From Acheta domesticus (lineage: Eukaryota > Arthropoda > Insecta > Orthoptera > Gryllidae), in NCBI GenBank assembly GCA_031308135.1, contig JAHLJT010000631.1:190978955-191042954 (forward strand): DNA of 64,000 bases, given 5' to 3'. Each line of letters opens with the position of its first letter. Positions within the stretch are counted from its first letter, which is position 1. The position numbers and the translations under genes were made by a program. The notes below the pieces were generated by a model. The model was not told where the DNA came from, did not search any database, and was given only the letters and a program-made list of their open reading frames with translations. Shown piece by piece: positions 35,640 to 46,302 of this stretch.

Positions 35640-36187
35640 GGGACTTAAAACTTTTCTATTGAATTTAATCGTTTAATGTCTTCTGGCAAAGTGTTGTAGA
35701 GTAATGTACATGAATTGTATGTGAATTTTTTGTAGTGAGTTGTTGATACTTCCACCTGGTGAATATGATTACTACGTCGTGTGTTATACTTATAGACATC
35801 GGCGTTTGCTGAAAATATATTCCCGCCCTTAAGTAAGTCATTTTTGACAAAAACTACTAATTCGTAAATCAGGAGACAAGGTAATGGTAAAATTCCTAGA
35901 TTAATAAAGAGTGACTTACAAGAATCACGTGGGTTGGATTTACTTATTATTCGTACAATTATTTTTTGTAATCTGAAAGTCTGTGAGCTATAAGATGTGT
36001 TTCCCCAAAATATTATGCCATATCTCAGGCAGGAGTGAACATTGGCAAAATATACACAACGAAATGTATGAAGGCTGACGGAATTTGAAAGAATTCTGAA
36101 CGCGTAGTATAATGAACTTAATTTTGTGTTCAATTCATTTAAGTGGGCATTCCATTTGAGGTTTGACTGAATTGATAGACCTAAAAA
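35640..36187 (-). pseudogene. non-LTR retrotransposon (LINE) ORF2 C-terminal fragment
   Basis: The minus-strand frame opens upstream of the first ATG, with 'LGLSIQSNLKWNAHL' at about 36135-36185, and continues through 'LYYAFRILSNSVSLHTF', 'YFANVHSCLRYGIIFWGN', 'LQKIIVRII' and 'PRDSCKSLF' to a stop at 35645. This order (reverse-transcriptase C-terminal 'LKYGI.FWG' region, then 'QK..VRI') is typical of the end of ORF2 in Jockey/CR1-like insect LINEs. Only about 180 codons remain. The sharp start against the satellite at 36190 fits 5' truncation at insertion. The lineage within LINEs is not resolved. Confidence 0.85.
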
Positions 36188-36189
36188 TT

Positions 36190-37445
36190 ACCTCCGTGAA
36201 GATGGCCAGAAAAAATCTCAAAATTCAAAATTTTTTTATGGATACTTTTGTCCACCGTTTGACCACATTTGACCACCCTTTAGAAAATGTTTACCAGCCT
36301 CCGTTCACAAATTAGAACAAAAACAAATTTTTCTGGCCAACTTCACGATTTGACGAAATTACAAGATTTTGCCCAAAATATTAAAAATATCGAAATTTGA
36401 AGTGCGATTTTGTTTGTCCATCATTTGACCACCTTTAATCACTAACTACATTATTTTTACCACGTTTCCTCCAGCAGATATTCGCGAAAAACGTATTCCA
36501 CTGCACCCAGAAACCGTGAAGATGGCCAGAAAAAGTTTTAAAATGCAAATTTTTTTGGTCGATTCGTTTGTCCATCGTTTGACCACTTTTGACCACTCTT
36601 TAGAAAATTTTTACCAGGTCGGGTTCAAAAGTTATAGGCAAAAAATGTTTTTTCCCGCAATTTCTCAAAATCGACAAATTAGCAACAATCAAATGAAAAA
36701 TTCGAAACTTTTAATTTGCATTCGTTTCTTTACCTCCTAATGACCTCTTAATCATCTTCAGACGTGCTTTACCACCAACGGAACAACCCAAAAAAATTTC
36801 CAAAAAAGCGTGAAGATGGCCAAAAAATAATTCGAAAATGCAATTTTTTGGGCTAATTCGTTTGTCCATCGTTTGACCACGTTTGACCACCCTTTAGAAA
36901 ATTTTTACCAGGCCGCGTTCAAAAGTTAATGCCAAAAAAACGTTTTTCCCACCATTTTTTCAATTCGAAAAAAAACAAGAAACACAGAATTTTCCGTACT
37001 TTTCTAACCTCTGCGTTTGTCCATCTTTGGAAAGTGATTGTCCATCACTTAAAATTTGTAAGCTACATGTATTTCAAGAAATACAGGTGAAAAACGATTT
37101 TTCCCACCTTTTCTTGTAAAATTCCCTCAAAACAAAAAATATATTCAAATTATATCAAAAAGCATTCGCATTCGTTTGTCCATCGTTTCATGTCGTTTGC
37201 TTAACCTTTAGAAAATTTTTACCATCCTCCATTCATAAATTTGCGCAAAACAAATTTTTCGGGCCAAGTTCTTGTCTTGATGAAATTACAAGATTTCCTT
37301 GGAAATATTAAAAATACCACAATTTGACGTGCGCATTCGTTTATCCATCTTTTGATGACGTTTCCCTAGCGTTTAGAAATTTTTTACCAGCCTCCGTTGA
37401 GAAAATAGAGCAAAAACAAAGGTTTCGGGCCAACTTGACTGTTTG
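36190..37445. repeat. decayed ~310-bp satellite-like tandem array
   Basis: Units begin 'cgtgaagatggccagaaaaa' at 36197, 36515 and 36811 (the last as 'ggccaaaaaa'). Each contains 'tttgtccatcgtttgaccac', 'tttagaaaatttttaccag' and a 'gttcaaaa' word. The words continue in more diverged form to 37445, and half-units (~150 bp) are visible. AT-rich, non-coding. It lies directly against the 5' end of the LINE fragment. Confidence 0.85.
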
Positions 37446-38706
37446 AAATTCAGTCGCATTATTGGAACATGATTGAGCTGTATGAAACGCACTATTAGTT
37501 GCCGAATATGTTTTAGTAGTTGTATGAAAATAATTTGTTTTCGCACGTAATGTTGTAGAACTTGTAACGTGTTTCAGAAAAAAAGATGACATATGCGCCG
37601 CTGTGACAAAATTATTTTCTCAGAAGTTAAGTTTCGTTACAAGTAACGAAAAGAAAGTCTGCGCGAATTTAGTTTTGTTACAGAAAGAACAAATCGTCTA
37701 AGACAGTTTCGTTTCGTTTCTTTACTGAAATGAAACAAATGTGACTTTCCTTTTCGTGGGTAAGAATTCGTTGTTTCTTCATTTAGTTTCGTTATTAATA
37801 TTTGTAGAAGGAGAAGTAACGAAAGTCGAGAGAGGGCCATTGAGAGGAGTTGTACACCAGACTACATTTCTGTACTTTATTTTTGTCGCGGCGCCGCTAT
37901 CAGCGTGTCAGTCAGCAGAGTGTCCATTTACTTGGAGGGCACTGCAGGTCACTGAGGCGTACGAACTCCCTCCCATTCTGGGCGAGCGGAGGTGCGGCCG
38001 TGAGCGGGGTGAGAAGGGCACTGCCTCTTCTCAGAAACGCTGCTGAGAGGTGTCGTTGGAAGGGGCGTGGGCCTGCGAGTAAATCGGTCGGTGGGCATAG
38101 CCCCCCCCCCTTCCCATTTTTTTTGTCCAGTCTGTACTGACTTGTTTGGATTCCCTGTATTTTATTTTTTGCGTGGATGGTTTATGGCTAATATTCAGCG
38201 AGAATGACTCCTTAATATAAAGCATAGTGTTCAATATAATATAATAACACCTGCAAATTAGATTACAGTACGGAAAAGACTCTTCAGGAAAGTCCGTGAC
38301 TGAAGCTTCGACAATTCTAAGAAAGTTTAATTTATGAATCGTCAATCATTCAATTCACATTAACTTAAGCGAATATAGGCCTACGTATGCGTTTCCAAAC
38401 TGATTTTAGTGCACATAAGTGCTTGTAGTGATTGTTAAATTATTGAACATTGTTGAAAAATTGTATTGTGCGTGTACGTATATATTCGACTACGTGAGTA
38501 TTAAATATTTTATTTAATAGAATGATTAAAATGTAGACGAATAAAGTTAAAGTTAGAAGTTTTGTTTTTAATTCTAACAATTACATTATTTTCAATAAAA
38601 ATATAAATGGTATAGGAATCGTTATAGTTCTAATTGGAAATTGGTGTTTTATTTCCAATTCGCTAATAACTGAATCTTGTCGTTCGTCAAGGTATAATCA
38701 TGAGTA
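37446..38706. other. intergenic with a GC-rich patch and poly-C
   Basis: GC-rich at 37860-38100, poly-C run at 38101-38111, otherwise AT-rich. No gene. Confidence 0.5.
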
Positions 38707-38936
38707 GGGAGCTGATTTTGATGACCTGAAGCATCGCCAAAAAATCAATAAAATTATTTTAAAATGTTCTAAGAATGCCCTAAAAGCAAAGAAAAATGGC
38801 ATAAAAGATGTGATCAAAACTAGTTCCCACGAACAAATCGAGCTGTCAGATACGTTACTGATGTAATCCAGACTTCTGAAGTTCAAGTGAACTCAGCTTT
38901 TAAACTATTGGATTGCACTCTTTTTTACCAGGATAT
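38707..38936 (+). mobile_element. TIR element family B, truncated copy 3
   Basis: Starts GGGAGCTGATTTTGATGACC after TA (38705-38706), matching the left end of copies 1 and 2. It follows them through 'aaagcaaagaaaaat' and 'gatacgttactgatgtaatc', then homology stops near 38936. The right half and right end are missing. Confidence 0.8.
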
Positions 38937-38944
38937 ATGTCCTT

Positions 38945-39540
38945 AGCCACTCCGAAATCAGCAGATCTGCCAAGGGACTTGCCACAAACTCCTGCCAGCT
39001 GCCATTATCGCCGCCAAAAGTACTTTTTTATTGTCTTAAGTTTTTGGTTTACTAATAGTAGAACGGAAATATTATTCTAAGAACATTAAAACTCAGTAAA
39101 ACTTCGTCCTTGATTTGAAATTTTCTTTGAGATTTCGAAAAACTTCATTAGAAGTCATTTGAAGCACTTTAACTCAATAAATAGCACAGTGGCACATTTA
39201 CAAATTGGTGGAAAAGTGCATATTAACTGTGTTAGAAATCTTAAAAAATACATGTCTAATTTTTGAAAAACAAAAAAATACCATAAAATGAACTTTACGT
39301 CATATCAAAGAGTGCAATTTGTACTGTCCGTCTGAAATGTTTGAAGAAAACATTTGGAGCCTTTTATGAGAAAATGCCGTTTGATCGTTTCTGAAAATGC
39401 GGAATTTGAGCTAGTTTTCATAGAAAACGGTTGAGTTTTCGAGAAAAATTACTTGGCATTATTTAAAGCACATGTACTCATAAATGTAATTATGTGAACA
39501 AATTGCCGCTAATGTAAATATACAAGGATACAAGTGGATA
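38945..39540 (+). repeat. AT-rich interspersed repeat E, about two tandem units
   Basis: Matches 20505-21050 through 'tcgccgccaaaagta', 'aaaacttcgtcct' and 'gagWtttcgaaaaa'. The 'ttcgaaaaa ... cattagaagtcat' part recurs near 39130 and 39435, so about 300 bp is repeated. Directly follows the truncated family B copy. Confidence 0.7.
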
Positions 39541-40589
39541 CAAGTAAAAAAATCATCTATCAAATGCCATCAAAAGATCCGTCTGTCACCAGTTCTTTCC
39601 CTTTCTGCGTAACACCAGGTTTCACTTCCATCTTTGAAAAAACGTAAACGCTGTTGCTACTTCAAAGCTCGAAAAGCAAATGAGACTACTGTCATCACTG
39701 GACCTCTGGAAGAATCTCCGCCGGGCAAGTGAAGGGAAAGGAACAAGGAAATGCTGGCCAGCAGCGCGGCGGCGACGGCCCTCTTAACGCGCCTACCTGC
39801 ACTTCGTGCCTCCTCAGTCCGTTTCTTACCTGAGATGGTTTGGTCCTCAAATTACATATAGGATTAAGAAGTAAGCTTCACGAGATAAGATGAAGGGATT
39901 ATTTGGTCCCCATTTTACATACGCCCCTTAAGAGAGATCGGTAGTGTATGAATTTGGAAAGATTTTAAAATAAAACCCATTTGGATTAGGTTAGCAGGTA
40001 AACAGGCTGACGCGCTTTTGCATAGCTGCTTTAAAGGGCACGAATTCTCAATCGATTGGAATCAAAATAGACATGCATACATTTCATAAACAGAAGCTCG
40101 GCCGTCATGTTTTAGAAAAGATCCAATTATTTCCATCATAGCCTCGTAAATGTCAGGAAAAGCAAATAAGATGATTGCAGGCATTGGGCACTGTGATGTA
40201 TATACGGTCGCAATGCATAAAAAGCGTATAGTTTGTGGAAACATTATATTCGAAATTGATGTGCATAATTAAGCCCATTGGATGTGAAGGGATTGATGCT
40301 TTTGCGCAGAGTTTCCGTTCATTAACACTCATTCATGCCTGATAATATTACAACCAACCAACACACTATGAACCAATCCTGGGATGAACTTTCTGTGAGA
40401 ATGTGGGAGGAGTAAGTATGCCACATTACAGGATCAGTTCGGCTGTGATTCGGTGACCTACTCCGCCGTTACACACAACCTTTACAGAAGCTGCCTTTCA
40501 AGACTCACCAGTAATTAAACACATGAAAGCACCCCTTGCCATGTTGAGATCTGCCATTCAACTAGGAGAGCAACAGACACGTTACATGG
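39541..40589. other. intergenic; contains repeat D copy 2
   Basis: 39828-39938 is an inverted copy of repeat D (see 34655-34785). The rest has no recognised feature. Confidence 0.5.
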
Positions 40590-41230
40590 CTCGGCCAAGC
40601 GTCACGCGCCACTCACCCACGTTTCATTATTGAACTCTGCCGCGGCGACGTATACCGGCGCGCCGCACGTGTCGATATCTTGACACAATACGAATGCGAT
40701 ATCGTTGTACCTCTCGTCGGTAATGGATTTATCAAGACTGCGCATGCGCGTTTCCGGGCAACGCGGCAACAATGCGACGACAGAGCGATGGCGACGTCCC
40801 GATGCGCATTTGTCTCGGAGTGCGTCCATCGCGCAACAGTCGCGCGCTCATCCGGTCATGAGCGCCATTCATTCTGCAACAACCATATTTGTTAGCCGGC
40901 GCCGTCAACGCCGCCATGAAAACAATTTCCGGAGCGATAGAGCTGTTTTGTGCGGGTCGTCGGTTTTTTTTTCCATTCACGGCTCCGGATTGTGGACGAG
41001 CGAGCTTTGCCTCCTCCCCCTTCGTTCCTGGAGCTCAAAATTCAAAACCCGCTCCTTCCTCCGGTCCTCCCCCTCCCCATCTGCGCACACCCGGGCCTCT
41101 CTCCATGGCACTGTTGCTCCCGTGGTGCCGCCACTTTGCAGTTTTATAGCAGCGTCGAGCCCCGTTATGACAGTTATGGTCGGGGCGGCATTAAATAAAC
41201 ACAACAAAGCGAAAAACATTGTATCCGCTG
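40590..41230. promoter_or_regulatory. CpG-rich island with NRF-1-like palindrome (candidate only)
   Basis: GC- and CpG-rich. Contains GCGCATGCGC at 40740-40749, the core of the NRF-1 palindrome, and 'gccgccatga' near 40910. Open frames on both strands have no domain. It could be an orphan promoter or a GC-rich insertion; no downstream coding exon is recognised. Confidence 0.3.
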
Positions 41231-41239
41231 CACTCGGAC

Positions 41240-41610
41240 CGAACCCGCGTCGCGCGGAGTGGGGCGGGCGGGCAGAGCAGTGCGGGGCGGGGAGGAGCGG
41301 GGCATGGGGCGAGGCGGGGAAGTAGCGGCGGAACGGAACGATGCAGAGCGGAGCAGGTGCGCAGCGTGCTCTAGTGGGGCGGAGCGGAGAAGATTGGCAC
41401 GGAGTGAGCGGGGGGATGGGAGTGGGGGCAGAACAGCGTGGCAGGAGCGGGGTGGAGTGGGGTGGGGGTCGAGACGGAGATGAAGCGGAACGGAGCGGGG
41501 CAAGGGGGCGGAGCTGGGCAGAGGAGAACGAAGCGGGGCGGGGCGGGACAGAACAGGGCGGAGCGAGGCGAGACTGGACGTGACAGGGCGGGAGCGGAAT
41601 ATAGTGAAGG
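41240..41610. repeat. purine-rich GGGGCGGAGC-type low-complexity tract
   Basis: Degenerate reiterations of 'gagcggggcg' on the plus strand. Long reverse-strand frames here are compositional. Confidence 0.8.
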
Positions 41611-41762
41611 GACATGAGATGGAGCAGGGTGAGGCAATGCTGGACAACGCAGGGTAGCGCGGGGTAATAAGGAACACGTAGGAGCGGGGCACGGGTGATG
41701 CGGATAGAGGCGGGCAAGTTGCGGGGCTACGGCGAATGGACGCGCTAACCGCGAATAGATGG

Positions 41763-41832
41763 TTCCAAACTCGTTGCAAGCTTGACCTGCAACGAGTTTG
41801 GAATGCAGGCTTGACCTGCAACGAGTTTGGAA
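41763..41832. repeat. 16-bp word in one inverted and two direct copies
   Basis: TTCCAAACTCGTTGCA at 41763-41778 is exactly complementary to TGCAACGAGTTTGGAA at 41788-41803 and again at 41817-41832. The two direct copies include the linker 'cttgacc', giving a 29-bp period. Confidence 0.92.
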
Positions 41833-42305
41833 TGGGAGCAAATGGAAAGGAATAACGAGAATGGAATCATATGGGAATAGAGAAAGGGCGCGGAAAACAA
41901 TTCAGAAAGAACGCTGGGAAGGTAGCTTTAGATGAGAGAGTATGCCCAGTAGAGGGAAGTTTGCAAGGAGTGGCTGACGTAGAAAGGCTAAGGAAATGAA
42001 ATTTATGTATGAATGGTTGATAAGAAATGAGAGTGTGTCCCCGTGTTGGGGTGGATGGTACTTATTAAAGAAGTAATCAAGTTGAAGTTAGCGATTGGCC
42101 AACGATCGTTGAGTTTCTCACTTTGAAACAAGGATCTAACAAATTGAAAACAGCTATGAATGGCATATTGGAGAACGAGGAGAGGAATCATTGATAAATG
42201 TTATTTTTGTCAGCGGACTCTATTTGACGTTACGTGTTCCTCAGAATTCAGATAGAATTCGCATGAATGAAATAGTTGGGGATTATATTATTGAGGAAAT
42301 CGGTC
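41833..42305. other. intergenic, no gene recognised
   Basis: Purine-leaning sequence without motif. Confidence 0.5.
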
Positions 42306-42557
42306 GGTACTAATTCCGGGTACGTCAATAATTACTGATTTCATCATTCCCGTAGGTGTAGTGTGTAACATCTCTCGATGTGGCGATACTTGTTCCGCAG
42401 TGTAATGTGAAGTCCGGCGCCGACATACACGTCAGTTTGTGGTGTTTTTTTTTGCTCCTTCAGATATATTACCCTCACAAAGGGGCGCCGACCTAGCCGG
42501 GGAAGTTTTAAGATCCCCACTGATATCCCAACATGTGTGAAAGTGTAGTTTCTGTAA

Positions 42558-42595
<38 letters not shown>

Positions 42596-42735
42596 GTAAC
42601 TGGAGAGAAGAGAAGGTATGAAGTTATGAATGAGGAAATATCGCGCGTTTTCCGTGGCACATTTGTTGAGATACTTCTCCAGCATTCGCCCGGTATTGAT
42701 CGGAGATATCACGGGCAACTACCGATCAAAGCGAT
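42306..42735 (-). mobile_element. SINE family A, copy 4, with internal microsatellite
   Basis: On the minus strand the tail domain ends near 42306 ('ttgacgtacccggaatta'). The GGCGCCGAC block appears near 42417 and, duplicated, near 42485. The linker carries a (TG)n(AG)n run at 42556-42597, at the position where other copies have only 'gtgtgtaagtaagagg'. The core-like 'cattcgcccggt' is near 42690, and the tRNA-like head is not recognisable. Confidence 0.7.
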
Positions 42736-42888
42736 CTCTGCGAGGACAGAGGGAAAATAAGCCGGGAATGCCACTGTAGGGTGAGCGAAACGCGCGGGAC
42801 CAGCGAGGTCTGCGGGGATTCGCGGGCCGCCCTGCAACTGTAAGGCTAGTCGTAGAATTCAACGCAGGTCCTTGACGTGACGTAGGGC

Positions 42889-42972
42889 GAGTTTCTGATA
42901 CTACCACTACTTACTGGACTTGCGTACGAGTGCACGAGCCCGGGTCCAATAAGCAGTGGTTATCAGAAACTA
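42889..42972. repeat. imperfect ~28-bp inverted repeat
   Basis: 'gtttctgatactaccact' through 'ttactggact' pairs with 'ggtccaataagcagtggttatcagaaac', with a 2-3 bp bulge and a short loop. Possibly a small MITE remnant. Confidence 0.65.
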
Positions 42973-43136
42973 TGAGTCACTCGGCATCACTTCTGGAACC
43001 TGCGTCTCATTTTGCGACTAGCCTATGCGGCGATGGGCGTGACTGAGATAGCGGCGAGCGCAGCGCGGAGGGCGGCGCGTGCAAAAGCGCGGGGGGGGAG
43101 GGGAGGCGCGACGACCGGAGGACGGCAGCGACCGCG
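42973..43136. other. GC-rich flank of the retroelement
   Basis: Includes a poly-G run near 43092. No gene. Host sequence adjoining the 3' LTR. Confidence 0.5.
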
Positions 43137-43403
43137 AATTAAGTTCTTAACATCAAATTCCAGTTTTAAAAGGAAAATTTATTCTTGAAGAATAGTACAC
43201 AAATTTCTTAGAATAATGACGACGAACATGAACAGAGTCCCGAAGAACAATGCTGGAGAGAGCTCTTCGGTTTTAGTATATATAGTTTGACCTGTTTACA
43301 AGTATTCGAAAGTATATGAAAGTAACCCAGATTTCTCTGGGAATCTATAAGTGCACACTTGTTTGTCGTGCATAGGAATGCCTTTAGGTCAGGGGATGTA
43401 ATT
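43137..43403 (-). mobile_element. 3' LTR of errantivirus-like element (~267 bp)
   Basis: On the minus strand it starts AATTACATCCCCTGACC just after a polypurine tract and ends GAACTTAATT. It contains a TATA-like 'ctatatatac' at about 43275-43285 and an AATAAA signal at 43178-43183, in the order expected for U3-R. The ends are estimates within a few bases because the partner LTR lies in the gap at 49480-50479, which also prevents checking the target duplication. Confidence 0.75.
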
Positions 43404-43416
43404 CCTCCTCCCTTAA
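43404..43416 (-). promoter_or_regulatory. polypurine tract
   Basis: TTAAGGGAGGAGG on the minus strand, directly before the LTR start. This is the usual primer site for plus-strand DNA synthesis in LTR elements. Confidence 0.75.
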
Positions 43417-43464
43417 GATGGAGCTCTCCTGAGATCCATTACATGTGATGTCTTCATTACATTC

Positions 43465-44992
43465 AATATTTTCCTTCTACATTTTTTGTACAGGTAATAC
43501 AGTATAATACATATAAATGCAACAAGCATAATAATGCTTAAAATAATCGTGAGAGTTACATGTGTTGTTGCATGATGAGCAACGTTTCGTCCTTAATTTC
43601 AAGTAATTTTTGTTGTATATTATTTACATTGGGTTTGATTAAATTCTAATAGATACAATTTTTGTTTTGTTTTACATGTAGTTGAACCACTTCTGGTAAC
43701 TTAATTCTAAATGTATCATTCTATTTATATAATATTCATTATTGATATACAGGTTACAATAATTTCTTATAATACTAGTTTTTTTTAATTGAGAATTCTT
43801 CTGACTTAGGTTTACATTGGTTTATACCATGTATTACATTATGTGAAATAACAATTACCTCGTCATAAAGTTGTAAAGTATTAGTTCTAGTCAATTTTAC
43901 ATTTATTGTTTCGCAAGTTGATAAATCTCTTAAGTTACATTGAAAATTCTGGTAACCAGTTGGTTGATAACATATATCTTTACAGTTTTCATTAGTCCAT
44001 AACCTATCTCCATACTCATTTTCCAGTAAGTAATTTGCAGGTAACTTCAAGGTCATATTATGCATGTTTGGTATCGGTACAATACGTTTGGTTTGATATA
44101 CAGTTGGTCTTAAAATTGGAACATTCAAAATAAAAGTTACAGTGTCTGACGTTCCTACTCCATTCATTTTACATTTTTGTAAGAATTCATAGATATGGTT
44201 ATATTGTTGAATAAGAATTGTGATGAGTACAAATCTTGTAATTGATTTAATAAAGTGTTAATCTCATCATACTGAAACAATTCAAGATTTATATTTTGAG
44301 TCTGTATAGCATTAATTGTTCTCTCTATTATGAGTACATGATCTTTTAATAAAGATATTTGACTCTGAAATTGGAATTCAAGGTACAAATGGTCAATTCT
44401 TGATTGAACCCGTTCTAAGTACAAACGTGTTTCATTTTCATTCTGTTTAATAATGTTAAGCTCTTTTCATATCTATCTATAGTTTGCTTGGCAATAGTAG
44501 TGACTGAGTTAATTTCCTTTTTGAGTATGTTTTGATTTTCTTTACGGATTTCTAATTCTTTTTGAAGATTTTCTAGGTCGTTGTTGTCAGGATTGCCAGT
44601 AACCCATTTGATAATGGTTCCAACACCATTATTATTCCTCGTTTTGACGAGTTTGTGTTATTTTAAATATTTGATTTTCTAAGGCTAGCATTTCTCTATG
44701 TAACTGAACACTGAGGGTCGTATTTCCCATTTGATTGTTAATAATTATATAATTTGATAAGAGACTATAATATGCTTGCTTTAATAAAGTAGTATTATAT
44801 ATATAATATATTTATGATATGAGAGAGTAGCTGGACAGGTTTTAATTCTAATTCAATGTACGGTGTTTCTGGTGGTATCTCTTGAATCTCCAGGCCTTGG
44901 ACTCTCGGTAACAACAGGGTTGTCAGGAATATTATTACTATCCGGATCATTTTCCTGAAAAATATTATCTCTTTTAATTCTATTGATTGCAA
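43465..44992 (-). pseudogene. env: env-like gene of the errantivirus, broken
   Basis: Third gene of the element, coding for a membrane glycoprotein. Visible pieces, in transcript order: an N-terminal hydrophobic signal-like segment at 44870-44960; a basic 'SKRG' cleavage-like site with a glycine-rich fusion-peptide-like stretch near 44575-44660; a heptad-like helical region with many Leu/Ile at 44164-44424; a Cys-containing ectodomain with NMT and NIT glycosylation sites at 43775-44424; and a strongly hydrophobic transmembrane-like segment at about 43470-43570 followed by basic residues. This order resembles the F-type envelope of insect errantiviruses. The reading frame is broken by at least three shifts or stops: after 44795, between the 44164-44424 and 43775-44167 frames (which overlap by 4 bp), and at 43775. 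It is not intact as assembled. Confidence 0.72.
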
Positions 44993-45042
44993 TATTTTAA
45001 TTTGCTTAGTTCTTGCTACAAGTACTTGGACTACTTTGTCAT

Positions 45043-46302
45043 TTATTGATCTATTATGATTGCCTTTTCGTACCGGGGGGATGTTTTGCTTCTTTCATTT
45101 TTGTAATCTTTTATGAAGACCACCTGATCTTTCTGAAAATTATAATTTTGTCTGTCTACGTTTCTACGATCTAAATTGCTCGCCTCCTTTTGACTTTGCC
45201 TCTGGGTAATTTCTTGGTAAAATGGGAGTAAATGGGTTTTGTACAGGTTTATGAATTCATTTCTGTAATGTTGCTCTAAATCTGGGATTAGGGAATCATT
45301 GTCATCACGAGGTCCATATAGAAGAGTGAAGGGTGTATAGTTTGTCAAAGAGTGTACAGATTGGTTATAGATAAGTGTAGCTGTTACAACTAGTTCTTCA
45401 ATTGGAGTTGTTTTATCTTGTATTCTTAGAACGCGTAGTTTCTCGATGATTGTGCTATGCAACCTCTCTATTGGTGAGTTGGATGAAGGGTTCTTTGGGG
45501 TGGTAAAATGAATTTCTACTTTATGAAGTTGGACAAATTCTTTAATTAAACCCCTATTAAATTCATTATCAGCCGTTATTTTCCTAGGTATATTATGATG
45601 TGAAAGATAATGTTTCAGTTTCTTAGTTAGGGTTGTGGAATTACTATCGGTGATATGATACAACTGAGCGTATTTTGAGAAAAGGTCGATTAATGTCAGA
45701 AACTTTCTTCCGTCTAAAGTAAGAATGTCAATGAAAACATGTTCCATGGGTCGTGTTGCTATTAGAGGTCCTTGAATTTTGGGTTTGTATGGATGCCTAT
45801 CATACTTAGCCTGTTGCATATTTCGCATTTATTGATATAGTTGATTATTAATTGTTTCATTTTAGGAGTATATATCCTTTGATTGAAGTGTGCTATTGTT
45901 CAATTATTCCGTTGTGATTCTGAGAATGGTAGTGTATTAATTTTTCCAAGAAATTTTCTTTTGCTAAGACGCAGTTACTTTGTTACCATTTGGTAAATTT
46001 GTTTCACTATTGAAAAGTTTTTGGGTTAAGTTTATAAAAATCTTTTCGATTTCTGGGTCGTGAAAATAGACCGCATAGGTTATTTTGGTCTGGTGTTCTG
46101 AAGGAGAAAGTCTTTCAGATCATTTTCGATGTTTCCTCTGTTCAATATGACATTGATACAGTTACTTTCCTCATTTCTTTTAAACGTATGCTTTTCTCCG
46201 ATTTAAAAGTGAATTTTTTCTGATAGGAATGAAAATTTCTTTCCGAATATGTCCTCTCACAGATTGGATTTCATTTGAAGTGTGTTGGTTTGAATTGTTT
46301 CG
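45043..46302 (-). pseudogene. integrase of the errantivirus, catalytic core open, N-terminus broken
   Basis: Inserts the element's DNA into the genome. The open frame at 45043-45828 holds the DDE core: Asp34 (in VFIDILT), Asp87 (in ITADNEF) and Glu121 (in SNSPIERLH), the last two separated by 33 residues as in gypsy-type integrases. The upstream zinc-binding part is present only as fragments in different frames ('HYHSQNH' near 45915-45935 and 'NKCEICN' near 45807-45830), split by frameshifts and an in-frame stop. A further decayed stretch links back to the pol stop at 46303. The core looks well preserved; the gene is broken as assembled. Confidence 0.93.

Noticed and set aside
40705..41325. 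206-codon frame in the CpG island with NRF-1-like site
   Set aside because: No domain, overlapping frames on both strands, composition-driven; the island is kept only as a candidate regulatory region.
41174..41841. Reverse-strand Pro/Ser-rich frames of 156-246 codons
   Set aside because: They lie on a purine-rich low-complexity tract, and several frames on both strands are open together.
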